47,402 bases of DNA from a virus. The DNA is taken from IMG/VR virus record IMGVR_UViG_3300044695_004323, positions 1-47,402 of that record; one strand, written 5' to 3'. The notes under the pieces were generated by a model that saw only the letters and a program-made list of their open reading frames with translations, was not told the DNA's origin and did no database searches. Both the position numbers and the translations under genes were made by a program. Below are positions 39,568 through 46,189 of this stretch, one piece after another (position 1 is the first letter of the stretch; every line of letters starts with the position of its first letter).

Positions 39568-39634
39568 AAGTCGGCGCGCTCGCCGGAAAAAAATCGACGC
39601 CGCCGCCGGATTTTTTTGGCCAGCGCGCCGACTT
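39568..39634. promoter_or_regulatory. Large dyad with 13-bp arms and inner A7/T7 tracts
   Basis: AAGTCGGCGCGCT (39568-39580) is perfectly repeated in inverted orientation at 39622-39634. Inside, GCC and A7T pair approximately with AT7 and GGC, giving an extended cruciform or hairpin. It sits between the leftward early operon and the rightward genes, next to TTTATAAG (39563-39570), a possible -10 element. A bidirectional control site, terminator or replication origin element is possible. Confidence 0.55.
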
Positions 39635-39704
39635 AGGGTGTCGGCCGAACGAACGGCCGACCGGCCGCCCCGCCGATCCGGGGCACCAACAGGGAACGCA
39701 ACCA

Positions 39705-39908
39705 ATGTCCGCCACCTACGAACTCCGCCCCGCCACCAAGACCGCCCCCGCCACGCTGGTGGTGACGATCCCGGTGAACGCCGACGCCCCGCTGAGCAGC
39801 ACGGGCAAAACCCGGCTGGTCGCCACCACGCACGGCAACCAGCCGACGCCGATCACCATCAACGGGCAGGTGGTCAAAGTCGGTTTGACCGCGTTCTACA
39901 AGGCCTGA
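39705..39908 (+). CDS. Hypothetical protein, 67 aa
   Basis: ATG at 39705 with AGGGAA upstream. A beta-rich small protein (TYELRPATKTAPATLVVTIP, then TPITINGQVVKVGLTAFYKA). It begins the rightward GC-rich group after the dyad. Not recognised. Confidence 0.55.
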   Translation: MSATYELRPATKTAPATLVVTIPVNADAPLSSTGKTRLVATTHGNQPTPITINGQVVKVGLTAFYKA

Positions 39909-39920
39909 GCCGTCGCAGCC

Positions 39921-39954
39921 GCCGCCGGGGTTGCAACACCGCAGCCCCGGCGGC
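39921..39954 (+). terminator. 10-bp GC hairpin between small genes
   Basis: GCCGCCGGGG (39921-39930) pairs perfectly with CCCCGGCGGC (39945-39954) around a 14-base loop, 12 bases after the stop of the preceding gene. No T-run follows, so termination would be factor-dependent or the element stabilises the mRNA. Confidence 0.45.
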
Positions 39955-39986
39955 ACCGCCGCACCACCACCCAAGGAGCCGAACCA

Positions 39987-40205
39987 ATGGCCGTTACCCT
40001 AGAACTCTCCGCCGACTACCACGGGCCGCAGGGCCGCATTGTGACCGACTACCACAACCACCGACTCCCCAGCATCACGGCCGCACTAGCCGTGACCGAA
40101 TCCACATGGCAGCGGGTCGGACGCCGCCGGGGAACGCAGTTACACGTCCGCATAACGCCAGACGATGGTATGCCGATAGTCACACGCCGATTCCGGCGAG
40201 ACTAA
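39987..40205 (+). CDS. Hypothetical protein, 72 aa
   Basis: ATG with AAGGAG ten bases upstream. Mixed alpha/beta with a basic C-terminus (SITAALAVTESTWQRVGRRR, then MPIVTRRFRRD), possibly nucleic-acid binding. It begins MAVTLELSADY, superficially like the previous gene's MSATYELRPA. Not recognised. Confidence 0.55.
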   Translation: MAVTLELSADYHGPQGRIVTDYHNHRLPSITAALAVTESTWQRVGRRRGTQLHVRITPDDGMPIVTRRFRRD

Positions 40206-40217
40206 TAAAATACTAAC

Positions 40218-40246
40218 TTGCACACCCCACCCCAGCCGATTACAAT
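40218..40246 (+). promoter_or_regulatory. Sigma-70-like promoter
   Basis: TTGCAC (40218-40223), a 17-base spacer and TACAAT (40241-40246), in a short A/T-rich island of an otherwise very GC-rich region. The -10 element matches the consensus at five of six positions, the -35 at three. It is followed by a CCACGG/CCGTGG hairpin (40254-40272) and the gene at 40294 with a good ribosome site. Confidence 0.5.
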
Positions 40247-40293
40247 CACAGCACCACGGCCGGACACCGTGGAAACCAGCAGGAGCCGATACG

Positions 40294-40941
40294 ATGAACT
40301 TTCCCCACGCGACCGCCGACCAGTGGAACGTTGCACAGCGAATGATCCGCGGCATCCTCAGCCGCCACAACGTCTACGGGGCCGACGCAGACGACGCGGT
40401 TCAGGCATGGACGCTGGACGTCATGACGCAGGACTACCGGGAGACGTGCCCGGTCTCGCCCATGTCAGCCGCCTCAGGGGCACGGTGGAGGGTTGCCCGA
40501 TACGGTATCGGTGCCCTAACCCGGTCCATGCGGCAGGGACGCTACCGGCCGCAGGCCGACCAGCGGATCGGACTAGAACAGCCGCAGCCCGACCGCGACC
40601 CGTTGCCAGTGGTGAACACGGCCCCCAGCAGCGTAGACCCTGCCACGGCCGTGGAGATTGCCGAAGGCTATACATACGCCCGACGAATGGCAGCCCGCAA
40701 TCTCGGCATGACGACCAGCGGCTACGCCCTTGCGGCTTTGGGCTGGGGGCCGCTTGACGAGGAAGACGCCGCCAAGGCTAGCCCCAGCGTGCCGCAGTGC
40801 GGCCCCGGCTACACGCCGCCGACCGCAGGCGACAGCGGCAGCGTCGGCAGCACGGACCCGAACCCGGCCAGCCGTAACGCGGCCCGGTTGCGGTGCCTGA
40901 ATGACTGGCGACGGGTGGCAGGGTTGCCGCCGCTCCGCTGA
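40294..40941 (+). CDS. Hypothetical protein, possible sigma/regulator-like N-terminus
   Basis: 215 residues. ATG after AGGAG, downstream of a near-consensus promoter. The N-terminal helix pair with NVYGADADDAVQAWTLDVMT loosely recalls sigma region 2 (DAEDxVQ), and VEIAEGYTYARRMAARNLGM with TTSGYALAALG could be a helical region 4-like part. The C-terminus is Pro/Ser/Gly-rich. The sigma-like reading is weak; treat as unknown. Confidence 0.55.
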   Translation: MNFPHATADQWNVAQRMIRGILSRHNVYGADADDAVQAWTLDVMTQDYRETCPVSPMSAASGARWRVARYGIGALTRSMRQGRYRPQADQRIGLEQPQPDRDPLPVVNTAPSSVDPATAVEIAEGYTYARRMAARNLGMTTSGYALAALGWGPLDEEDAAKASPSVPQCGPGYTPPTAGDSGSVGSTDPNPASRNAARLRCLNDWRRVAGLPPLR

Positions 40942-40944
40942 ACC

Positions 40945-41493
40945 ATGGAAAACGCCCCGCCCGCCGCAGACCCTCAGGGGAGCGCGGGCGGGGCAGACCA
41001 CCGAACACGCTCCGCAGCAGACCCGCCGCCGCCTGATCATCGGCCGCGGGCGAGCGATCCCCAGCCGGGGAACGAACGGCAGGCCGAACGAATCGCCACG
41101 GGGCGAGGGGTGGCCGCGCCGAACGTCAGGAGCGAATCCCCCGCAAGCGCAGCGGGGGACACGCCGCCGGGGACCGTGGCCGATGAGGCCCGCCCCGGCG
41201 GCAACCGTACACGCGGGGCGGCAGCCGTTCGCCCGTACGCTCCGGCCGCCACGGCTACGGTGACCACTACACCGGGGAACGCCCGTAGGCGGACGGCCAC
41301 CGGAGCAAACGATGGCGGGGACGCCCGCCATCGGTACGGACGGACGGCCGCCGCCTTGATGACGACCAGGCGGTGGCGATGCACCACCACCGACCCAGCC
41401 GCCGCCGCCGCCGACCACGCGGCCGGACTGCGAGCCCCGGCACCAGGTCGCCGCGGGGGGGTGCCGGCATACGAACCCCCGCCGAACGCCTAA
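40945..41493 (+). CDS. Doubtful Pro/Ala/Arg-rich open frame
   Basis: 182 codons from an ATG four bases after the preceding stop. The product is low-complexity, rich in Ala, Pro, Arg, Gly and Thr with no predicted fold. The opposite strand is open too, so openness here reflects base composition. It could be a disordered protein or non-coding. The stretch 41494-41818 after it holds repeats and hairpins, listed separately, and no gene. Confidence 0.3.
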   Translation: MENAPPAADPQGSAGGADHRTRSAADPPPPDHRPRASDPQPGNERQAERIATGRGVAAPNVRSESPASAAGDTPPGTVADEARPGGNRTRGAAAVRPYAPAATATVTTTPGNARRRTATGANDGGDARHRYGRTAAALMTTRRWRCTTTDPAAAAADHAAGLRAPAPGRRGGVPAYEPPPNA

Positions 41494-41612
41494 CCCGTTG
41501 ACGCCGCAGCGGTTGCGGCCGATGGACGCCCGGCCCGGACGCCCGCCGATGGCACCCGCCGAGGGGCCGGACGGCCGGCCGTGACCGCCGACCGTGACAC
41601 GCTGGCGGCGCG

Positions 41613-41707
41613 CGCTCGCTCGCTTCGCTCGCTCGCTTTGAGCGGTACGCATCGCAAGCGATGCTGGCCGCTTCAGTTCAGCGGTACGCCTCGCAAGCGA
41701 GGCTGGC
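41613..41707. repeat. Tandem GCTCGCTC repeat and two covarying repeated hairpins
   Basis: CGCTCGCTCGCTT occurs twice head to tail (41613-41638). Then a 28-base unit, AGCGGTACGC-x-TCGCAAGCGA-y-GCTGGC, occurs twice (41641-41668 and 41680-41707). Each forms a 7-bp hairpin with AA between the arms; x/y is A/T in the first copy and C/G in the second, a compensatory change that keeps the pairing. This implies selection for the hairpin as RNA or single-stranded DNA. Confidence 0.65.
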
Positions 41708-41728
41708 TTCGCCGGAACCGCCCCCCTG

Positions 41729-41780
41729 CCCCCCCCCGCTGCGCGGAGGGGGGTATGTCATACCCTCTCCTGGATTTTTT
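41729..41780 (+). promoter_or_regulatory. Attenuator-like pair of exclusive hairpins before late genes
   Basis: A C9 tract and GCTGCGCGG pair with the G6 run at 41748-41753 (CCCCCCCCGC with GCGG-A-GGGGGG). The same G-run can instead pair with TACCC downstream (GGGGTA-TGTCA-TACCCTC), a stem followed nine bases later by T6. The two folds exclude each other, as in transcription attenuators. The gene at 41819 starts 39 bases after the T-run. Confidence 0.45.
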
Positions 41781-41818
41781 CACACATCCGGGATCGGCGT
41801 GACCGGGCACTCTCTTCC

Positions 41819-42433
41819 ATGGGAGGCCTGTCACCGGCAGCTGTCGCACGCCTGGATTCGCTGCTTAGCCGGCTTGGCCGCTATGCGTCGAAGGATCGCC
41901 GCGTTCACGCTGGCGTGGCCTTTGATCCCATGGACGGCATTGGCGGCGTGCCGGATGCGGCCAACGTGGACTACCGCGGCTTCATGGCCTACATGCGGCC
42001 CAAGTCGTTCCTGGACCTGAATCCCCCGCGGGATCTTGCCGAGCGGCCCGTGGATCACATCCGTGAGGCTATCCAGGCTGGCGAGCCGCTTGGGACTCCA
42101 ATGCTCTATGTGGAACGCACGCCTGATGGTGGGTGGGCTGTAAAGGGCCATGAGGGCAGGGGCAGGATGTCGGTGCTGAGTGAGATGGCGCCGCAGTCTC
42201 TGTTCCCTGTGGCCGTTCACCCGTATGGATCTGTGCGGGCCAGGGACCTTAGCCCTGAGGACGTGTTGGGGTGGATCAGGCCTGACAGTCGGGGTGGCGT
42301 GATGCCGACGCGGCCCCGCGTTTCGTTCCTGAACCGCCAGCCTCACGCCCGGTGGGGAGAGTCTGACGCGGAGTACATGGGCGGGCTGATGCCTGACTTG
42401 GAATCGCTGCTGCGAGAGCTGCCGCCGCGGTGA
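41819..42433 (+). CDS. GHEGR-domain polyvalent-type protein
   Basis: 204 residues from the ATG at 41819 (weak ribosome site). The middle contains FLDLNPPRDLAER, then IREAIQAGEPLGTPMLYVER and VKGHEGRGRMSVL, the pattern of a small domain found in phage large polyvalent proteins (GHEGRHR type). The activity of that domain is not established. It begins the rightward late-type block with ART-like and peptidase-like genes. Probably a virion or injected protein. Confidence 0.55.
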   Translation: MGGLSPAAVARLDSLLSRLGRYASKDRRVHAGVAFDPMDGIGGVPDAANVDYRGFMAYMRPKSFLDLNPPRDLAERPVDHIREAIQAGEPLGTPMLYVERTPDGGWAVKGHEGRGRMSVLSEMAPQSLFPVAVHPYGSVRARDLSPEDVLGWIRPDSRGGVMPTRPRVSFLNRQPHARWGESDAEYMGGLMPDLESLLRELPPR

Positions 42434-42524
42434 CCGGGTCCCCTTCCGCTCCCAGAGTTTCGCACCCCCCGGGTTTTGCGTGGTCGCTCGCTGGGCACTG
42501 ACCGCATCCGGGGCAATAACTCGC

Positions 42525-43400
42525 ATGGACCCAGCGAGTGCATCCCTCCGCGTCATCCGCGCCCTGTCGAAGGCGGACGATGTACCGCGCGGCGTGATCC
42601 GGGCTTACCACGGTAGCCCGTACAGCTTCTCCCGGTTTGATGCGTCCAAGATCGGTACGGGAGAAGGTGCTCAGTCGTATGGCCATGGGCTGTACTTTGC
42701 TGGGGCGGAGGATACGGCTAGGACGTACCGCAACATACTGAGCGGACGAAGAGATGTCCTAATCGACGGCAGGAGCGTTGGCGATGCCCTGAAAGACTTT
42801 GAAGGCGGAGGGCAGCTTGGATGGTCTTCGACTGAATCACCTGTTAGATCTCCGCAGGCCAACGCCCTGCGGGCTTTGATGGCTGGCGCCTATGACGCAG
42901 ACAGTGTTGACGCCGTACTGGCAAACGCAAGGCGATACGCAGCAGATGCCCCCGCAGCCAGGGCAGCCCAAAACCTGACGGCGCTCCAAGACCTCGCCTC
43001 ACGCGACATTCGTTTGGGAGCGCAGCCTGGCCACATGTACGAAGTAGAGCTGGGCGTGCCAGAAGAGTCGTTGCTGGACTGGGATGCTCCGATCAGCGAC
43101 CAGACTAATGTCCGCCAGAGACTAGGAAGCCTTGGCGATGTTGCCTTGCGTGATCGCCTGACGGGGCGCAACGTCTATGAGCTGATGCAAGCGCAGCATG
43201 GAAATGACCGCAACGCCTCTTCGGTGCTGACGGAGTTTGGCATCCCTGGCATCCAGTACTTCGACGCCGGGTCCCGTAGTCAGCAGCAAGGCACCCGCAA
43301 CTACGTCATGTTCCCCGGCACGGAGGATCGCATCAGCATCCTCCGGCAGTACGGCCTGCTGCCGCCGCTCGTCGGTGCCGCAGCCATGGAGGAGGAGTGA
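42525..43400 (+). CDS. ADP-ribosyltransferase-like phage protein
   Basis: 291 residues from the ATG at 42525; a GTG at 42480 is possible and neither has a clear ribosome site. The segment RAYHGSPYSFSRFDASKIGT, then GEGAQSYGHGLYFAG matches the ART-like domain of phage polyvalent proteins, where R, YHGS and YGHGLYF-type motifs form the NAD-binding core. The C-terminal part (LTEFGIPGIQYFDAGSR, RNYVMFPGTED) closes the same fold. It may modify a host protein after injection; the target is unknown. Confidence 0.7.
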   Translation: MDPASASLRVIRALSKADDVPRGVIRAYHGSPYSFSRFDASKIGTGEGAQSYGHGLYFAGAEDTARTYRNILSGRRDVLIDGRSVGDALKDFEGGGQLGWSSTESPVRSPQANALRALMAGAYDADSVDAVLANARRYAADAPAARAAQNLTALQDLASRDIRLGAQPGHMYEVELGVPEESLLDWDAPISDQTNVRQRLGSLGDVALRDRLTGRNVYELMQAQHGNDRNASSVLTEFGIPGIQYFDAGSRSQQQGTRNYVMFPGTEDRISILRQYGLLPPLVGAAAMEEE

Positions 43401-44206
43401 TGGGCCCTCCCTCTCCATTCCCGATCATGCGTGGCATCCGCCCCATTGCCGGCGATGCCGCCACCGTCATCGGCAAGCGGCTGCCGGTGAGCCTGCCGAA
43501 GACCCAGGCGGTCGATGAGCTGATGGCCATTGACCCGCTCCAGGTGGTGCTGGCCGGCTATGGCGAGCGAGCTGACGAGGCGCTGGCCCGGGCCAAGCTG
43601 TTCCAGGAGAATCAGCCGCTTCAGTACCTGGATGAAGGCCGGTGGCACGCAAACAGGGCGGCTGGAGTCAGCGGCCAGGAGATGCCCCTGCTGACCTACC
43701 CGGGCGCGTCTCTTCCTGGCACCAGGAAGGTCGAAGGTTACTTCCGCCTGGAGCCTGCGAACCCACGGGCGTCGATCCAGGTGGCTCTTGGGGCGCCGGA
43801 TCCTAGGGGCGTTTTCCTGGAGGAGGCCCGGCATGGCATCGACCGCCTGATGCTGCCTGGCGAGAAGCCGGCGGCGGCGTTCCGGGCGCCGAATGCGTTT
43901 GCCAGCCTGCTCTCCGGAAGTCCCTACGGCGAGGCCCAGGATTACATGAAGTACTACAGCCACCCGGCTGAAGTACGGGCCACCCTCTCGGGGCTTTTGG
44001 CTGATTCGCCTGAGTTCATCAGCACCAAGCCCCAGGCCGAAGCGTTACTGGAACAGGCCCGTGAATACGGGACCGTCCGGGAGCGGGCTACTGCGGAAGC
44101 ACTGCTGGGCTCGCAGAAGCTCCGGAACGACTACATCCCCTACCTGTTGAAGGCCCTGTCGGCCGGTGGTGTTGCCGCGGGCACTAACTCCATGGAGGAG
44201 CCATGA
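43400..44206 (+). CDS. Degenerate HExxH peptidase-like polyvalent protein
   Basis: 268 residues; ATG in a TGATG overlap with GGAGGAGG upstream. RGVFLEEARHGIDRL (EEARH at 141-145) and YYSHPAEVRATLSGLL resemble the HExxH plus distal Glu layout of phage polyvalent-protein metallopeptidase domains, but the first His is Glu. The N-terminal half has no recognised motif. Likely a capsid-packaged protein; catalytic activity is uncertain. Confidence 0.55.
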   Translation: MGPPSPFPIMRGIRPIAGDAATVIGKRLPVSLPKTQAVDELMAIDPLQVVLAGYGERADEALARAKLFQENQPLQYLDEGRWHANRAAGVSGQEMPLLTYPGASLPGTRKVEGYFRLEPANPRASIQVALGAPDPRGVFLEEARHGIDRLMLPGEKPAAAFRAPNAFASLLSGSPYGEAQDYMKYYSHPAEVRATLSGLLADSPEFISTKPQAEALLEQAREYGTVRERATAEALLGSQKLRNDYIPYLLKALSAGGVAAGTNSMEEP

Positions 44207-44256
44207 TCGGCCAGATCGAATGGATGGACTGGGAGGACGACCCGTATGGCGAGTGA
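44203..44256 (+). CDS. Micro-protein, 17 aa
   Basis: 17 codons starting in an ATGA overlap and ending inside the next gene. Acidic and Trp-rich (IEWMDWEDDPYGE). Its main support is the coupling. It may only be a translational bridge to the gene at 44246. Confidence 0.3.
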   Translation: MIGQIEWMDWEDDPYGE

Positions 44257-44392
44257 GGACAACATCCGCAAGCTCCGCCCGGGTCTGTGGGCCAACATCC
44301 ACGCCAAGCGTGAGCGCGGCGAGCAGCCGGCCAAGCCGGGCGACAAGGGCTACCCGGACCAGAAGCAGTGGAGGAAGCTCAGTGGCAAGTGA
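44246..44392 (+). CDS. Small conserved-type phage protein, 48 aa
   Basis: ATG at 44246 with GGGAGGA about nine bases upstream. The pattern LWANIHAKRERGEQPAKPGD followed by KGYPDQKQWRKL matches a small basic protein type (W-x-NIHAKRxRG...KPGxKGYP) that occurs next to phage structural genes. Its N-terminus MASEDNIRKLRP is nearly repeated in the next gene. Role unknown, often virion-associated. Confidence 0.6.
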   Translation: MASEDNIRKLRPGLWANIHAKRERGEQPAKPGDKGYPDQKQWRKLSGK

Positions 44393-44657
44393 AGACAACA
44401 TCCGCCGACTGCGTCCCAACCAGCCGGTTCGCACGCCCAACCACCCTGAGAAGTCCCACATGGTCCTGGCCAAGGTTGGTGAAAAGGAGCGCCTGATCCG
44501 CTTTGGCCAGCAGGGCGTGCAGGGCTCTCCGGAGAAGGACGGGGAGTCTGAGGCCTACCGCAATCGCCGGGAGGCGTTCAAGGCTCGCCACGCCTCCAAC
44601 ATCGCCAAGGGGAAGATGTCGGCCGCCTACTGGGCCGACCGGGTGAAGTGGAGCTGA
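44382..44657 (+). CDS. Conserved phage structural-region protein, 91 aa, GTG start
   Basis: GTG at 44382 gives VASEDNIRRLRPN, paralogous to the N-terminus of the previous gene and overlapping its end. The C-terminal part (LIRFGQQGVQGSP, then YRNRREAFKARHASNIAKGK and MSAAYWADRVKW) is a strongly conserved motif in many phage proteins of unknown function close to portal and capsid genes. The last codons, ADRVKW, are duplicated at the end of the following HNH gene. Confidence 0.65.
   Translation: MASEDNIRRLRPNQPVRTPNHPEKSHMVLAKVGEKERLIRFGQQGVQGSPEKDGESEAYRNRREAFKARHASNIAKGKMSAAYWADRVKWS
44634..44651 (+). repeat. 18-bp direct repeat, copy 1 (left flank of HNH gene)
   Basis: GCCGACCGGGTGAAGTGG, encoding ADRVKW at the end of the upstream gene. 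An identical copy in the same frame lies at 45145-45162. Confidence 0.75.
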
Positions 44658-44661
44658 ATGC

Positions 44662-45165
44662 ATGCCGCATCGCCTAGACTTGCCGGCAGACGTTCGCAAG
44701 CACAAGGGCCGGTGGGTCCGCGGATGCCCGGAGTGCGGGCGAGAGGTGTCGCATCTGCGGCGCAACTACTGCGTCCACGCCTCACGCCTCGGCCAGCCCT
44801 GCAAGCGATGCAGCAACCAGGCCAACAACCCCAGCGGAATGCATGGGCCAGTCCGCGTAGCCTGGTTTAACTCTTTCTACAAAAGCGCAATCAGCCGCGG
44901 GTATGACTGGAGCCTGACAATAGACGATCTGGCGGCGATGTATGACCAGCAGCAGGGGCGATGCGTTCTCACTGCGTGGCCAATCGCATGGTCGGAGCGT
45001 GGGTGGGATCACACTGCGTCGATAGATCGCATTGATAATACGAAGGGCTACGAGCTGGAAAACGTCCAGTTAGTGCATAAGTCGGTAAATATGGCGCGCG
45101 GAACGCTGGACGTCCAGCAGTTTGTGGATATGTGCCGTGCCGTAGCCGACCGGGTGAAGTGGTAG
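44662..45165 (+). CDS. HNH homing-type endonuclease
   Basis: 167 residues. N-terminal zinc-finger Cys pairs (CPEC at 22-25; CKRC at 47-50) and a C-terminal HNH core: CVLTAWPI, SIDRIDNTKGYELENVQLVH with Asp-Arg-Ile-Asp, Asn134 and His139, then Asn143. This is the classic layout of phage free-standing homing endonucleases. An identical 18-base sequence lies just before the gene and at its own 3' end, evidence for insertion into a pre-existing gene end. Confidence 0.75.
   Translation: MPHRLDLPADVRKHKGRWVRGCPECGREVSHLRRNYCVHASRLGQPCKRCSNQANNPSGMHGPVRVAWFNSFYKSAISRGYDWSLTIDDLAAMYDQQQGRCVLTAWPIAWSERGWDHTASIDRIDNTKGYELENVQLVHKSVNMARGTLDVQQFVDMCRAVADRVKW
45145..45162 (+). repeat. 18-bp direct repeat, copy 2 (3' end of HNH gene)
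   Basis: Second copy of GCCGACCGGGTGAAGTGG, read in the same frame as ADRVKW at the C-terminus of the HNH protein, three bases before its TAG. With copy 1 it delimits a 511-bp unit. Confidence 0.75.
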
Positions 45166-45771
45166 ATGGCCTGCTGCAAGTGCTGCTGTGGCGGCGTGGA
45201 CTGCACTGAAGGCCAGGAAGGCAAGTGCTGCTGTCTCGGTCTTTATGGTGAGTGCTGCCAAGAGGGCGAGTATTGTTGCTCCGGCGTGTGTGAGCCAGAG
45301 CCTTGCGGCGACCCGTGCGGTGGCCCTTGCCAGTGGCAGCCGGTGTGGCTGAACGACGGTACGTGGAGCCAGGGCTGGGAGTCGATTGCCAGCTGCAACG
45401 AAGGTTGCGCCTGCGCCGAGCCTGACGTGGAGGACGTTGGCACGGAGTCCTCTCCTGCCCAGGCCGAGCCGTACGAAACACCTTGCAGCGCCATTGGTAT
45501 GGCAATGGAGGCGGAGTCCGGCCCCGGCGCAGAGCTGAAGTCGCTCTTGGGGTATCTGGGGATCACAGCAACTCCCTCCTGCCCCTGTAATCAGCGGGCC
45601 AAGGTGATGAATGCGCGTGGCTGCGACTGGTGCGAGGCCAATATCGACACCATCTCCGGATGGCTGGAGGAGGAGGCAAAGCGTCGAAAGCTGCCGTACG
45701 TCCATGCGGCCGGCAAGATTCTGATTCGACTGGCAATCCGCAGGGCCAGGAAGAAGGGCACTGACATCTAG
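45166..45771 (+). CDS. Cys-rich protein with conserved C-terminal domain
   Basis: 201 residues; the ATG directly follows the TAG of the HNH gene. The first 55 residues hold 17 cysteines (MACCKCCCGG, CCCLGLYGECC, CCSGVC), a spacing like disulphide- or metal-rich domains. A Trp-rich linker follows, then a helical domain with further Cys (GAELKSLLGYLGI, CPCNQRAKVMNARGCDWCEA, IDTISGWLEEEAKRR) that I have seen as a separate phage domain. Possible metal storage, disulphide-stabilised virion surface or receptor protein. Confidence 0.6.
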   Translation: MACCKCCCGGVDCTEGQEGKCCCLGLYGECCQEGEYCCSGVCEPEPCGDPCGGPCQWQPVWLNDGTWSQGWESIASCNEGCACAEPDVEDVGTESSPAQAEPYETPCSAIGMAMEAESGPGAELKSLLGYLGITATPSCPCNQRAKVMNARGCDWCEANIDTISGWLEEEAKRRKLPYVHAAGKILIRLAIRRARKKGTDI

Positions 45772-45787
45772 GGAAAGCGAGGGTTTC

Positions 45788-46183
45788 ATGCAAATGCCAG
45801 ACATGCCGGCAGAGCAGGCGCAGTTGATGGACCAGATGAATCAGGAGCGAGAAGCCCAGGAGCGGCGGCAGCGGATGGAACGCGCCCAGGCGGCCCGCTT
45901 GCCCTACAACTTCGGCGGAACGCAGAGCCCGCTGCCGTTTCTGGCCTTTGCCGGTGCCGCTATGGCGCCGGGAATGGCGGCGCATTCAAGCGCCATTGGC
46001 CAGGTTAACAATGCGATCTCGCAGGAGATGCAGTCCCGCGTGGCCCAGCAGCGTGAGGCCCGCCGCATGCAGCATGAGAAAGACATGCTGAGCATGCGCA
46101 TGCAGGCCGGAGGTGGTCAGGAGTCCGGCGGCTTGGACCGCGGCACGGTGATCAGGGAACTGCTGGCTCGCATGCGGGGGTAA
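45788..46183 (+). CDS. Small helical virion-region protein, 131 aa
   Basis: ATG at 45788. Gln/Glu/Arg/Met-rich coiled-coil N-terminus (MDQMNQEREAQERRQRMERA), a short Ala/Gly/Met-rich, moderately hydrophobic segment (PLPFLAFAGAAMAPGMAAHS) and a second coiled coil. Composition resembles small internal virion proteins. No recognised motif. Confidence 0.55.
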   Translation: MQMPDMPAEQAQLMDQMNQEREAQERRQRMERAQAARLPYNFGGTQSPLPFLAFAGAAMAPGMAAHSSAIGQVNNAISQEMQSRVAQQREARRMQHEKDMLSMRMQAGGGQESGGLDRGTVIRELLARMRG

Positions 46184-46189
46184 GGCGCC

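Noticed and set aside
39313-39705. 130-residue N-terminal extension of the GP88-like protein
   Set aside because: A good ribosome site and ATG lie at 39312, and the extension translates the repeats and the large dyad into low-complexity sequence.
40573-41652. 359-codon minus-strand frame across the GC-rich island
   Set aside because: Both strands are open because of composition; the product is Arg/Gly/Pro-rich without motifs or a ribosome site, and it opposes the better supported gene at 40294.
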